A stretch of DNA of 35,223 nucleotides from Lachnospiraceae bacterium (GTDB lineage Bacteria > Bacillota > Clostridia > Lachnospirales > Lachnospiraceae): assembly GCA_015057955.1 (NCBI GenBank), contig SVDE01000013.1:1-35223 (forward strand), written 5' to 3'. A program made the position numbers and the translations under genes. The notes below the pieces were generated by a model. That model searched no databases, was not told the DNA's origin, and worked only from the letters and a program-made list of their open reading frames with translations. Position 1 is the first letter of the stretch. Each line of letters opens with the position of its first letter. Below are positions 24,331 to 32,333 of this stretch, in pieces.

Positions 24331-24370
24331 ATTAATTAAGCCAATCGGGATATTGATAAGATTTATGGAC
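24326..24370 (-). promoter_or_regulatory. Shared 45-bp regulatory element, copy A (probable LysR site)
   Basis: Plus reading begins GTAAAATTAAT, then CCAAT (24341-24345), four variable bases, ATATTGA (24350-24356), AAGATT and ATG. Thirty-five of 45 positions match copy B at 27426-27470 with no gaps. CCAAT/ATTG is an interrupted inverted repeat like a LysR-type site. It lies about 75-120 bases before the amidohydrolase start, between that gene and the divergent LysR gene. Confidence 0.78.
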
Positions 24371-24380
24371 GCACATATTA

Positions 24381-24409
24381 TTTACTTTATGTTTATTTTT
24401 TATTATAAT
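24381..24409 (+). promoter_or_regulatory. Promoter of the LysR gene
   Basis: TTTACT (24381-24386), 17-base spacer, TATAAT (24404-24409), leading to the ATG at 24443 with GGGGAG between. It lies 10 bases from the shared element, so the regulator may control itself. Confidence 0.65.
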
Positions 24410-24442
24410 TTTGGTCAATAAATGCACTTGGGGAGAAATAAA

Positions 24443-25342
24443 ATGGAGTTTTATCAGATTCATTATTTTCAGGTTCTCTGTGAAACCCAAAGTTATACAA
24501 AGGCTGCGGCGAAACTGATGGTTTCCCAGCCTACTGTTTCTATTGCAATAAGAAAACTTGAAGACGAATTCGGTGCTCCCCTTATAGACAAAACACAGAA
24601 ATCCTTTGTGCTGACATCACTTGGGGAGTCCTTTTTGGAACGTGCCAGGCTGATCAATGACGAGATCAAGACTACATTCATGGAAATGCAGATCCTGGCA
24701 AACAATTCATCGGACAATATCATAGTTGAATTTCCGGAATGCGTCTGCTCTTCCCTGCTGCTTAAACTTGCGAAAGAATATATTCCTTCCCACCCGGATG
24801 ATAAGATAATCGTAAAGATCAAAAGTTTCAGCGATATCCTTAATGATATAAGGGATCAGAATGTAGATATATCGGTAATATGCAAGGATATGCTCCCCGA
24901 AAATACTCTCGTTGGTGTCAAGCCTTTTACTACAATTGAACTGTATGCGGCTGTTTCTTTTGAAAACTTCCTGAGCACATATGATTTCCTTCCCAGGTCA
25001 GCTTATAAAGACCAGACCCTGCTGATCCCCGCAGATGGCGGGGGGCTGAGCAGATATGTCCGTGGCTTTTTTACAGAGGGCGGAGTCGAACCTCTTTACT
25101 GCAGCTGGCTGACGGACGATCTGTCCATGCACAATGCCTATACCCTGGCAAGTGAGAACCTGGGTGTGGCTCTGGTGGACCGCAATGTGCTGGGGCTTAA
25201 ATGTATACCTTTTGAGCCGCCTCTTGAAGTGGAGCTCATCCTGACATGGAAAAAGATCACCAGCTCGCCCAGTGCAAATACAGATAATAAGAGAGTCAAA
25301 GCGAAAAGGGATCTTATAGATTTTATAATTTCGAATATTTGA
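24443..25342 (+). CDS. LysR-family transcriptional regulator
   Basis: A 299-residue protein. Residues 1-60 form the LysR winged helix-turn-helix (MEFYQIHYFQVLCETQSYTKAAAKLMVSQPTVSIAIRKLEDEFG). Residues about 88-290 are the substrate-binding type effector domain. The start is ATG at 24443 with GGGGAG upstream; an in-frame ATG at 24422 lacks a site. It is divergent from the amidohydrolase-Opp operon and convergent with the tannase. The 45-bp element is found at both target promoters, making this protein the obvious regulator of both units. The effector is unknown; an aromatic acid such as gallate would be logical. Confidence 0.93.
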   Translation: MEFYQIHYFQVLCETQSYTKAAAKLMVSQPTVSIAIRKLEDEFGAPLIDKTQKSFVLTSLGESFLERARLINDEIKTTFMEMQILANNSSDNIIVEFPECVCSSLLLKLAKEYIPSHPDDKIIVKIKSFSDILNDIRDQNVDISVICKDMLPENTLVGVKPFTTIELYAAVSFENFLSTYDFLPRSAYKDQTLLIPADGGGLSRYVRGFFTEGGVEPLYCSWLTDDLSMHNAYTLASENLGVALVDRNVLGLKCIPFEPPLEVELILTWKKITSSPSANTDNKRVKAKRDLIDFIISNI

Positions 25343-25352
25343 TAGAGTCAAT

Positions 25353-25383
25353 TGGTGTCAGCGGGGAATCCCCGCTGACACCA
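25353..25383. other. Perfect 14-bp inverted repeat between convergent genes
   Basis: TGGTGTCAGCGGGG (25353-25366), loop AAT, and its exact complement (25370-25383). It lies between the LysR and tannase stop codons. Neither strand shows a T-run after the stem, so it is not a standard intrinsic terminator. It may still block read-through from both sides, or be a dispersed palindromic repeat. Confidence 0.85.
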
Positions 25384-25404
25384 CACTCCCCCCAGAAAGA
25401 ACAT

Positions 25405-27333
25405 TTATTTACATATACTGTCTATAAATATCTGTACATCTTCAGGAGCATCTTCCATTGCTCCATGGGCACAATCATAAATGAGATTGATATCTGCATT
25501 TTCAGGAGATACGCCTGCATTTCCAAGAGCAAGCGACATCAGGTATGCGGTCATAAAGCCGGCGTCACCATCTATTTCACCGATATTAAAGCGCCAGTGT
25601 TTAGCCATTGAAGAGTCCGCTGCCATGATAAATGTAAGAGGATTCAGGCTGGCTGCAAGTTCCTGCACTTCACTATCCAGAGCTTCGTCATATGAAGGAA
25701 CTATATCCGCATAGTATTCAGACTTCGGTTTTTCGATTAAAACAAATTCGTGGATCTCCTCATTGAGCTCCTGCAGCCGGATGGTCTCATCAGAATCGGC
25801 ATATTTATCCATCAGTTCATTTAAGATGTCACGATCTGTAACGCTGAAGTGGTATTTTGTTCCATCTTCATTCATGAAGATCCCTGCCTCATTGGAAGTG
25901 TTATTGGGGCTGTCAAATCCCAGTTCGCCCTTTTTCCTGCTCATCCTGGCCGTAATAAATCCATAAAAATCTGTGCTGACTTTACCATCCTGAACAGTCA
26001 GGAAATCGTTTTCTTCCAGCAGAGCCTTCTGCTCGTCCGCATTCTTGCTGTCATACAGTTTCTGGTAGCACTCTTCCACATAGGTATTGAGCCCGTCTAT
26101 GAACTCACCTTTGAATGTATCGGCCTGCTCATCGTAGATAAGCTCGCTTCCGAATGTTTCAGCCCGTTCTATCATAGTCATCGCCAGGGCTTTGGCTACC
26201 TCAGTATCAATGGGCTCTTCGCCTCCGCCCATGCCTGCTTTTGCCTTCTGCGAGTAATGCAGCAGATCATAATCGGCATCCGCATTTTCCATATCAGTGA
26301 TCGGGCAGTAGATCATGCCTGCGAAGATATCATCCGGTGCTTCCGCTGCGCCGATATCAGAAAGTTCTTTATCAAAAACGTCCGTATTGCCTGATGCTGC
26401 CAGAAGCGAAGCTGCGCCGCCTCCTGCAGAGCCTCCGGTCGCGATTATCTTTTCAGCATCACCTGCCATTTGGGAGTCGTTCACCTTCAGGAAACGTACG
26501 CCTGCCTTAAGGTCAGTTATAAAAGCATTTCCGGTGCCGCAGTATATCTCATTACCGGAAGCATCAGTGACAGTGCTGGTATTGCCCCTGGTTCCCACAG
26601 ATACAAGTACGTATCCGCTTGCCAGATAATCGGCATAATGTCCGGAATTTCCTTTTCTGGAAGCGCCAAGGTCCACTATAGGGGTTCCTTCCTTGTAAGC
26701 ATCTATCGTATTCTGGTAAATGATTGGCGCAGTCTGTGCTGTATAGGTCGTCCCGTCCGAATTTGTAAAAATTCCGTCCGGGTTGATGACTATGGAACCG
26801 TCAGCTTCCTCTGTCATATAAGCATCCGGCACATAGATATTCATCACCTGTACTTCAGGGTCTACCGGAGATGTGCAGTATGGCACGTTAAACAACGCAT
26901 AGCAGTTTGCTTCCAGCATTTCGGCTTCTTCTGTTTCTGCGGAACCTGCTACATCAGCATCTGCATTTCCATTGCCCGGACCTCCCATTCCGCCTTCGGG
27001 ACCGCCCATCATTCCACCTTCGGGGCCACCCATTCCGGGTCCGTTCATATTTCCCGCACCGCCTGAGGATGCCTTTACTGTATCAATATGCTCCCAGGCT
27101 TTTGAATACTGGCTCAGATCCAGTCCCTCCGGGATCACCATTTCCTCTGTTGTCTCCTCGGCGGTGGTCTCTATTGCCTCTGTCTCCTGATCAGTCTGAA
27201 TTATAGTTTCTTCCGGCGCTGCAGTTTCTGATCCTGTCTGGGAAGGAGTATTATCTGAGCCTGCGCACGCGGCAATGCCGCAGACGATCACTACTATAAG
27301 TATTAATGAAATGATCTTGTTAATCAGCTTCAT
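25405..27333 (-). CDS. Tannase, subtype B, lipoprotein form
   Basis: A 642-residue lipoprotein. Residues 1-23 form a signal with lipobox GIAAC (C23). Residues about 25-68 are a Thr/Glu-rich linker; 88-122 a Gly-Pro-Met-rich stretch. The catalytic domain (about 140-642) matches the Lactobacillus plantarum tannase as I remember it: MNIYVPDAYM, APIIYQNT, then the elbow GGSAGG with S302, AAEAPDDIFAGMIYCPITDMENADADY, the C-terminal NPLTF and AKHWRFNIGEIDGDAGF (D588) and H623 in CAHGAMED. Ser-Asp-His are therefore present. Tannases split galloyl esters to gallate. The start is ATG at 27333, five bases from AAAGGAGG; ATG at 27336 is too close. Anchored outside, it would work on extracellular galloyl esters. 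It has its own promoter with the shared 45-bp element. Confidence 0.9.
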   Translation of the reverse strand: MKLINKIISLILIVVIVCGIAACAGSDNTPSQTGSETAAPEETIIQTDQETEAIETTAEETTEEMVIPEGLDLSQYSKAWEHIDTVKASSGGAGNMNGPGMGGPEGGMMGGPEGGMGGPGNGNADADVAGSAETEEAEMLEANCYALFNVPYCTSPVDPEVQVMNIYVPDAYMTEEADGSIVINPDGIFTNSDGTTYTAQTAPIIYQNTIDAYKEGTPIVDLGASRKGNSGHYADYLASGYVLVSVGTRGNTSTVTDASGNEIYCGTGNAFITDLKAGVRFLKVNDSQMAGDAEKIIATGGSAGGGAASLLAASGNTDVFDKELSDIGAAEAPDDIFAGMIYCPITDMENADADYDLLHYSQKAKAGMGGGEEPIDTEVAKALAMTMIERAETFGSELIYDEQADTFKGEFIDGLNTYVEECYQKLYDSKNADEQKALLEENDFLTVQDGKVSTDFYGFITARMSRKKGELGFDSPNNTSNEAGIFMNEDGTKYHFSVTDRDILNELMDKYADSDETIRLQELNEEIHEFVLIEKPKSEYYADIVPSYDEALDSEVQELAASLNPLTFIMAADSSMAKHWRFNIGEIDGDAGFMTAYLMSLALGNAGVSPENADINLIYDCAHGAMEDAPEDVQIFIDSICK

Positions 27334-27401
27334 CATGTCCTCCTTTTTCATTAGGGACGGTTCTCTCTTTGACAATCATTCCTGCCGTTTTCTTTAACAA
27401 A

Positions 27402-27430
27402 AATATATCAATTCCTGCTTCATGAGTAAA
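27402..27430 (-). promoter_or_regulatory. Promoter of the tannase gene
   Basis: Minus strand: TTTACT (27430-27425), 17-base spacer, TATATT (27407-27402). The -35 box overlaps the end of the shared element in the same way as at 24325-24330. Confidence 0.6.
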
Positions 27431-27470
27431 ATTAATAAAACCAATGTTCATATTGAAAAGATTAATGACC
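27426..27470 (-). promoter_or_regulatory. Shared 45-bp regulatory element, copy B (probable LysR site)
   Basis: Same pattern as copy A: GTAAAATTAAT, CCAAT (27441-27445), four variable bases, ATATTGA (27450-27456), AAGATT and ATG. Orientation and distance to the promoter are conserved. It lies 93-137 bases before the tannase start. Confidence 0.78.
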
Positions 27471-27475
27471 TTATA

Positions 27476-27519
27476 CAAAAATAAAGGCGCTATCCCTTAG
27501 GATAACGCCTCCATTTTTT
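27476..27519 (-). terminator. Terminator of the transhydroxylase-DUF6273 operon
   Basis: Stem AGGCGCTATCC (27485-27495) with GGATAACGCCT (27500-27510), loop CTTA; one position is a G-U pair only in the minus-strand RNA. TTTATTTTT follows on the minus strand, and the plus strand also has a T-run at 27514-27519. It separates the operon from the tannase promoter. Confidence 0.8.
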
Positions 27520-27556
27520 AATCAGTGTTAAGTTCTGAATTTCAGATCAGTTAAGA

Positions 27557-28171
27557 TCAGCCGATCTTTACCCACATGGCGGGACGGACTGCATCACTCG
27601 GTGAAGTGATATTGTCTCCTGATACATGAAGATATCCGTAATAGTTGATACCTGCAGCATCTGATGTGTAGTAGCCGGGATTTCTCAGCCACCACCAGCA
27701 GTTTCCGTTGCTTGCGTGGGCAAATGCGCCCTTAGCCTTGGTATAAGCAGAAGGAGCACATACTCTGTCTGCCTCTTCAGGCATGGTCTCAAGTACTTCT
27801 TCCCTGCTGAGGCAGAAGATCTTGTCAGTTGTCTCTCCGCAGCCCGGAGCCGCATTTGCTGGACGGCGGGCAATGCTGTCTGATGTGAAGATAACAGAAT
27901 CAAGGATCTGAGCCTGCTCATCAGCTGAAAAAGCTGCATTCAGGAATTCGCCGTTGAGCCAGGGTCTGAGCTCGCAGGTCTTCCATGTAACAGATGTATT
28001 AAGTGAATTGAACTTAACATTGTCAAGTCCGAGAACGCTTACTACAAGTGCTTTGTCTCCGTCAACTTTAAGGACCTTCCACTCGATCGGGTCTTTTTTC
28101 TGGCCTGTAACATCACTCTGGGGATATGCGCCTAATGTGATAGTCTGGCCAACAACTGCGTTTATACTCAT
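27557..28171 (-). CDS. DUF6273-type protein, copy b
   Basis: A 204-residue soluble protein without a signal peptide. Landmarks of the DUF6273 pattern: ITLGAYPQSDVT near the start, PIEWKVLKVDGDKALVVS, LRPWLNGEFLNAAFSADEQAQI, CLSREEV, NGNCWWWLRNPG and the C-terminal VRPAMWVKIG. It is a paralogue of the gene just upstream. The start is ATG at 28171, because AAGGAGGC sits upstream; GTG at 28189 is possible. The fold family is often compared with C-type lectin-like sheets; its function is not known. It is last in the operon with the Fe-S and molybdenum subunits, which is unexpected. Confidence 0.75.
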   Translation of the reverse strand: MSINAVVGQTITLGAYPQSDVTGQKKDPIEWKVLKVDGDKALVVSVLGLDNVKFNSLNTSVTWKTCELRPWLNGEFLNAAFSADEQAQILDSVIFTSDSIARRPANAAPGCGETTDKIFCLSREEVLETMPEEADRVCAPSAYTKAKGAFAHASNGNCWWWLRNPGYYTSDAAGINYYGYLHVSGDNITSPSDAVRPAMWVKIG

Positions 28172-28190
28172 AATATTTGCCTCCTTCACA

Positions 28191-28778
28191 TTAATTTGCT
28201 TTGATCCACATTACAGGACGGACACCGCGGTGAGGACGGACATCATCATAGATCTTGTCTTCGATATGACCGCCTGCTCCGACACGTGCTCCGGCATACT
28301 GTACGTATCCGGATGAACGGAGCCACCAAACGGAGAATCCGGTCTCAGCGTAAATGTATACGCCGTTTTCAAGAGCCTTGCCGGTAGCTACTGCCCTTCT
28401 GTCATTGAGTTCGGGAATGAGCTCTTCGAGTTCCTGTATGCTGAGTGCAAATACTTTATCTTCAGTGTCAGCTCCGCCCTTTGTGCCCCATTTGGCATTG
28501 TCGGGTGTAGAAACAGCTGTAGTGAGTATCTTTTCCTTCTCATCGGCCGTGAAAGCCTTGTTGAAGAATTCATTGTTGAGCCATCCCCTGAGGATGCTGT
28601 CAGCCCATGTTACATCAGCGTACTTCTCATTAAACCTTACCTGGTCAATGATCTTATCGGTGATGATGAGAGCCTTGCCGTCTTCTGCTTTGAGCACTTT
28701 CCACTCGAGAGGAGAAACCTCATCAGTGTACTTTGTCTGAGGATATGTTCCAAATGTAATGATATCGTTTACTTTCAT
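28191..28778 (-). CDS. DUF6273-type protein, copy a
   Basis: A 195-residue soluble protein. ITFGTYPQTKYTDEVSPLEWKVL, ILRGWLNNEFFNKAFTADEKEKI, FALSIQELEELIPE, FSVWWLRSSGYVQYAG and GVRPVMWIKAN are the same blocks as in copy b. The start is ATG at 28778 with AAGGAGG upstream; the longer frame from 28820 is rejected since it overlaps the preceding gene. It lies 13 bases after the Fe-S subunit gene and 19 bases before copy b. Two copies in tandem point to an old duplication. No active-site motif is recognised; binding of a ligand or protein surface is possible. Confidence 0.75.
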   Translation of the reverse strand: MKVNDIITFGTYPQTKYTDEVSPLEWKVLKAEDGKALIITDKIIDQVRFNEKYADVTWADSILRGWLNNEFFNKAFTADEKEKILTTAVSTPDNAKWGTKGGADTEDKVFALSIQELEELIPELNDRRAVATGKALENGVYIYAETGFSVWWLRSSGYVQYAGARVGAGGHIEDKIYDDVRPHRGVRPVMWIKAN

Positions 28779-28791
28779 CTCATTATCCTCC

Positions 28792-29640
28792 TTACTCTTT
28801 TTCCATGAAGATGTCGCCAAGGTTGATGCTCTTGATTGTCTTTACATTTTCCTTGACTACTGTCTTGTGGCCGGCAAGCTCAACTGTTATCTTGAAGCTG
28901 ACGTTTGTTTCAAGGCCTTCAGCCCAGAAATCGCCATAGTTGTCAGAAACAAGTTCAAGCTTTGTTCCGTCAGCGCCTTCAACTGTAACCTTAGCGCCTT
29001 CGCAGCACATCTCTCTTCCCTGCTCATCAGTGTATACAACACTGCCTGCAATGAAGTTCTTCGGGTAATTGAGGTAAAGTACTCTCTCACCCATCTCAAA
29101 CTTCGGCATAAGAGCTTCAGGGTTGAGTTTAAGCCTCTTAGCGACCTCGCTCTCGGGATCGTTGAAATCACCGAACTCGATGGCGCCTGTAGGACATGTC
29201 TCTGCGCAGCGCGTCATTGTGTAGCCTTTGTCCAGAAGATGAGCACACATGTCGCATTTCTGAGGGATCTCAAGAACGTCATTCCAGTAGATCCTTCTGT
29301 AAGGACAGGTATTTACAATATCCTTTTGGCCTTTGGACTTAACAGGGTCGATAATGACAATACCGTCATCTCTCTTATATACTGCTCCATCCTTTGCCTG
29401 CTTTAAGCAGCCGGGATTGTCGCAGTGTGCGCACATGATCGGCACGCTCCTGATATTGACCTTGGGGAACTCTCCGCGCTCGATCTCTTTTACGTCGATC
29501 CATTTCTGACCGGTCATGGGCTGCGCTGCAGTGTAGCCTTCATGAGCCTCATTGCAGTTCTCATCTTTGCAGGCAAAGAAGCAGTTGCAGCAGCCGGTAC
29601 ATCTGGCAACGTCGATTACCATACCATAACTTTTACTCAT
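28792..29640 (-). CDS. Fe-S small subunit of transhydroxylase-like enzyme 2 (AthS-like)
   Basis: A 282-residue protein. Residues 1-190 are a polyferredoxin: CxxCxxCxxxC at C14-C17-C20-C24, then CAHCDNPGCLKQA, NTCPYRRIYW, PQKCDMCAHLL and RCAETCPTGAIEFG. These could bind three to four [4Fe-4S] clusters. Residues about 200-282 are a beta-rich transthyretin/Ig-like domain (EGAKVTVEGADGTKLEL). A Fe-S part with this C-terminal domain is the mark of the small subunit of Pelobacter transhydroxylase. The start ATG at 29640 overlaps the large-subunit stop (ATGA), with GGTGGGA upstream. No signal peptide: the complex is cytoplasmic. Confidence 0.9.
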   Translation of the reverse strand: MSKSYGMVIDVARCTGCCNCFFACKDENCNEAHEGYTAAQPMTGQKWIDVKEIERGEFPKVNIRSVPIMCAHCDNPGCLKQAKDGAVYKRDDGIVIIDPVKSKGQKDIVNTCPYRRIYWNDVLEIPQKCDMCAHLLDKGYTMTRCAETCPTGAIEFGDFNDPESEVAKRLKLNPEALMPKFEMGERVLYLNYPKNFIAGSVVYTDEQGREMCCEGAKVTVEGADGTKLELVSDNYGDFWAEGLETNVSFKITVELAGHKTVVKENVKTIKSINLGDIFMEKE

Positions 29641-32225
29641 CGCAGATCCCACCTTTCAATTTCAATGTCAATTGAGTTGCTAACCATGCCCGGAGCATTA
29701 GGAGAAACAAGTCTTGAAGGTGAAAGAAGGTTCATGCATCCACCACGATCAGGGCTTCCCTCTTTTCCTGGCTCAAGCGGGTCATACTTGGCACCTGCCT
29801 GATAAGCTATGCAGCATCCCGGTTTCATACGCTCTGTAATGTAAGCAATACAGATAACGCTTCCACGGTCATTGTATACACGTACAAGATCACCATGCTT
29901 GATACCGCGCTCAGCAGCATCAACAGAGTTGATACGGATCGGCCAGTAAGCATAGCCGTCTTTCATGCCGCGGTGCATCGGTACTTCATCCATCCAAGGA
30001 GCCTTGTTGTCATAATGTGTATGATATGAGAATCTCATGTGAGGTGTCTCAAGGCTTAACGGGTATTTCTTAGCGTTCTCTGAGCCAAAGCCTTCCCAAG
30101 GCTGGAGCCACTGGCCAAGAAGAGGTCTCTCCTGGTCATCGGGAAGATGCTCCTCAAGGAATGTTGACTTGAACTCGATCTTTCCGGTAGGAGTACCCAT
30201 CTGCTTAGCACGAGGTGTTCCGATAAGAGGATTGTTATGATCCGGAACATCACATTCACGGTCTTCATAGTACCACTTATTGGAAACTGCACGATGGAAT
30301 GTCTCCATGTTAGGAGTAGGAACGACAAAGTATCCTTTCTCCTTGAACTCTTCAAATGTCATGTACTTAGGCATTGAAGAAGCGTTGTATACCTTCTCGA
30401 TCCATCCCATGATGGTATTGCCTTCAGTGAACTTCTCTTCGAATCCGAGTCTCTTAGCAAGCTCGCAGTAGATCATGTAGTCTGTCTTGGACTCCCAGAG
30501 AGGCTCGATACATTTCATCATAAGGATGATGACACGGAAGTTAGCGCCCATGTCATTTGCACCGTATCCGCCGGGTGCTCCGAGCTCGCAGATGTCGTTG
30601 CGCTCGAATCCTGAGCATATAGGCAGGATAAGGTCATAGAACTTGGTCTCTGATGAGAAGTGAACGTCACTTGTTACAGCAAACTCAAGGTTCTCTGAAT
30701 GGAACATCCTTGTCCAACGGTTTGTATCTGTCATTGTTGAGATGTAAGATCCGCCCTGTCTGTAGATCATCCTGATAGGAGCACCGCCCTCTTCCTTCGG
30801 AAGCGGACATACGTTCCTGGTGATCTGCTGTTCAAGTGACATTCCGCAGAATCCTTCACCGATCCACTCTGTCTTGTCGTTCATTACGCATTCAGGAAGA
30901 AGGATACGGTATGTCTTCTGCTTAACAGTGTTCTGAGCCTGCTCATTTGCCACGATACCGAATGTATCCCAGCCGACATCAGAATAACCGAAGAATCTGA
31001 ATGACATGTCCATAGGAGGAGCCATTGAAGCACCGCCCCATGTGTTACATCCGTCAGCTCCGAGTCCGCGCATTGCAAGAAGGAATACCATGAGTCTTGC
31101 CCACTCTGTTGCGTAAGGCTGACGGCAAGCGCCTGATACACCGTAAATGGAAGCTGTTCCGAGCATTGTCTTCTTAACAGCCCATTCACGTGCAAGAGCG
31201 TAGATGTCACGTGCCTTTACGCCGCACTTGGTCTCTGCCCATTCAGGTGTACGTGCGTATCCGCCGGGCTCATTACCAAGGATGTGATCCTTGAACTCAT
31301 CAAATCCGTAGCACTTGTTGTCCACGAACCAGTGATCATATGTATCCTCTGTGATCCAGACCCATGCGATGGCTTCTGCCATTGCAGCGTCAGTTCCGGG
31401 ATAAGGAGCAAGCCACTTGTCACCCCATGTAGCGCATGTGTAGTTGCACCAAGGGTCGATGAATACCATCTTCATGCCAAGTTCCTTGCACCACCATCTC
31501 CAGCGGCATCCGTCCTGTCCGTTGTATCCGCCGGCAGATGTATTCGGGTCTACGCCCCACATTACGAGCATCTCTGTATGCTTAAGAGCTTCCTCGAGCA
31601 TGTCGAAGTTGTCTGAGATACCGAGTTTCCAGAAATATCCCCATGCATGTGTAGCACCCCAATGCCAGCCTTCCCATGAGTCAGGGTTGTCTGAAAGTGT
31701 TGAGTAGCCGAGCATGTTCCAGAAACGTCCGAACGGACCCATCTTATACTGCAGCAGACCGAAATCAGCATGTGAACCTGTTGATGCAGTGATAGCTGCC
31801 TTTCCGTATGTAGCATGGATACGCTTGATCTCTGACTCTAAAAGATCAAATGCCTCATCCCATGTTATGCGCTCATAGCCTGATTTACCACGGTTCTGTA
31901 CGTTCCTGTTCTCAGGGCTGAAGTCAACACGCTTCATCGGATAGTGGATACGGTTCTCTGCGTAAATACGACCCTTCTGTGTGCAGACATAGTTTCCGAG
32001 AGAGGTTCTCTTCGGAGGTGTGAATTCATGTCCTCTTGCCTTGATGGTCCACGGCTTGGTGTCATTGTCACCAAAGATCATGGGACGGACCTTTGTGATC
32101 TTTCCATCTTTGACATGTACAAATACAGCACCGCCGATAGCACAGTTGGTGAAAACTTTTTCACCAGGCTCAAGCTCAACTCCGGGGAGTTTGATACCAT
32201 TACCTACTTTGTCTTCTTCGTACAT
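29637..32225 (-). CDS. Molybdopterin large subunit of pyrogallol transhydroxylase-like enzyme 2 (AthL-like)
   Basis: An 862-residue DMSO-reductase-family protein. There is no N-terminal Fe-S cysteine cluster (only C28), as in Pelobacter AthL (about 875 residues). Aligning with AthL from memory, the key residues are all present: H152 (AthL His144), D182 (Asp174), S183 as molybdenum ligand (Ser175, in NPDSWEGWHWG) and Y414 (Tyr404, in FFGYSD). The C-terminal cap has the MGTPTGKIEF and GDLVRVYNDRGSVICIAYITE stretches. AthL converts pyrogallol to phloroglucinol, a hydroxyl transfer with no net redox change. Related catechol dehydroxylases are also in this group. The start is ATG at 32225 with AAAGGGA; 32240 is less likely. 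Overlaps the small-subunit gene by four bases. No signal peptide. Confidence 0.9.
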   Translation of the reverse strand: MYEEDKVGNGIKLPGVELEPGEKVFTNCAIGGAVFVHVKDGKITKVRPMIFGDNDTKPWTIKARGHEFTPPKRTSLGNYVCTQKGRIYAENRIHYPMKRVDFSPENRNVQNRGKSGYERITWDEAFDLLESEIKRIHATYGKAAITASTGSHADFGLLQYKMGPFGRFWNMLGYSTLSDNPDSWEGWHWGATHAWGYFWKLGISDNFDMLEEALKHTEMLVMWGVDPNTSAGGYNGQDGCRWRWWCKELGMKMVFIDPWCNYTCATWGDKWLAPYPGTDAAMAEAIAWVWITEDTYDHWFVDNKCYGFDEFKDHILGNEPGGYARTPEWAETKCGVKARDIYALAREWAVKKTMLGTASIYGVSGACRQPYATEWARLMVFLLAMRGLGADGCNTWGGASMAPPMDMSFRFFGYSDVGWDTFGIVANEQAQNTVKQKTYRILLPECVMNDKTEWIGEGFCGMSLEQQITRNVCPLPKEEGGAPIRMIYRQGGSYISTMTDTNRWTRMFHSENLEFAVTSDVHFSSETKFYDLILPICSGFERNDICELGAPGGYGANDMGANFRVIILMMKCIEPLWESKTDYMIYCELAKRLGFEEKFTEGNTIMGWIEKVYNASSMPKYMTFEEFKEKGYFVVPTPNMETFHRAVSNKWYYEDRECDVPDHNNPLIGTPRAKQMGTPTGKIEFKSTFLEEHLPDDQERPLLGQWLQPWEGFGSENAKKYPLSLETPHMRFSYHTHYDNKAPWMDEVPMHRGMKDGYAYWPIRINSVDAAERGIKHGDLVRVYNDRGSVICIAYITERMKPGCCIAYQAGAKYDPLEPGKEGSPDRGGCMNLLSPSRLVSPNAPGMVSNSIDIEIERWDLR

Positions 32226-32285
32226 ATTTGTCCCTTTCATCTTACTATAGATTTATAAATTGCCACGCCGTAAAAGCGGTGTGTC

Positions 32286-32318
32286 CCGGGAACGGTCCGA
32301 ACCAATGGCCGTTCCCGG
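32286..32318 (-). other. Intercistronic 10-bp hairpin in the transhydroxylase operon
   Basis: CCGGGAACGG (32286-32295) pairs exactly with CCGTTCCCGG (32309-32318), loop of 13 bases, in the 108-base gap between small subunit 1 and large subunit 2. No direct T-run follows on either strand. It may be an mRNA processing or stability element, or a weak attenuator. Confidence 0.7.
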
Positions 32319-32333
32319 TAATAAACATTTGCC

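Noticed and set aside
25353-25383. Standard intrinsic terminator
   Set aside because: No T-run after the stem on either strand, so kept only as an inverted repeat.
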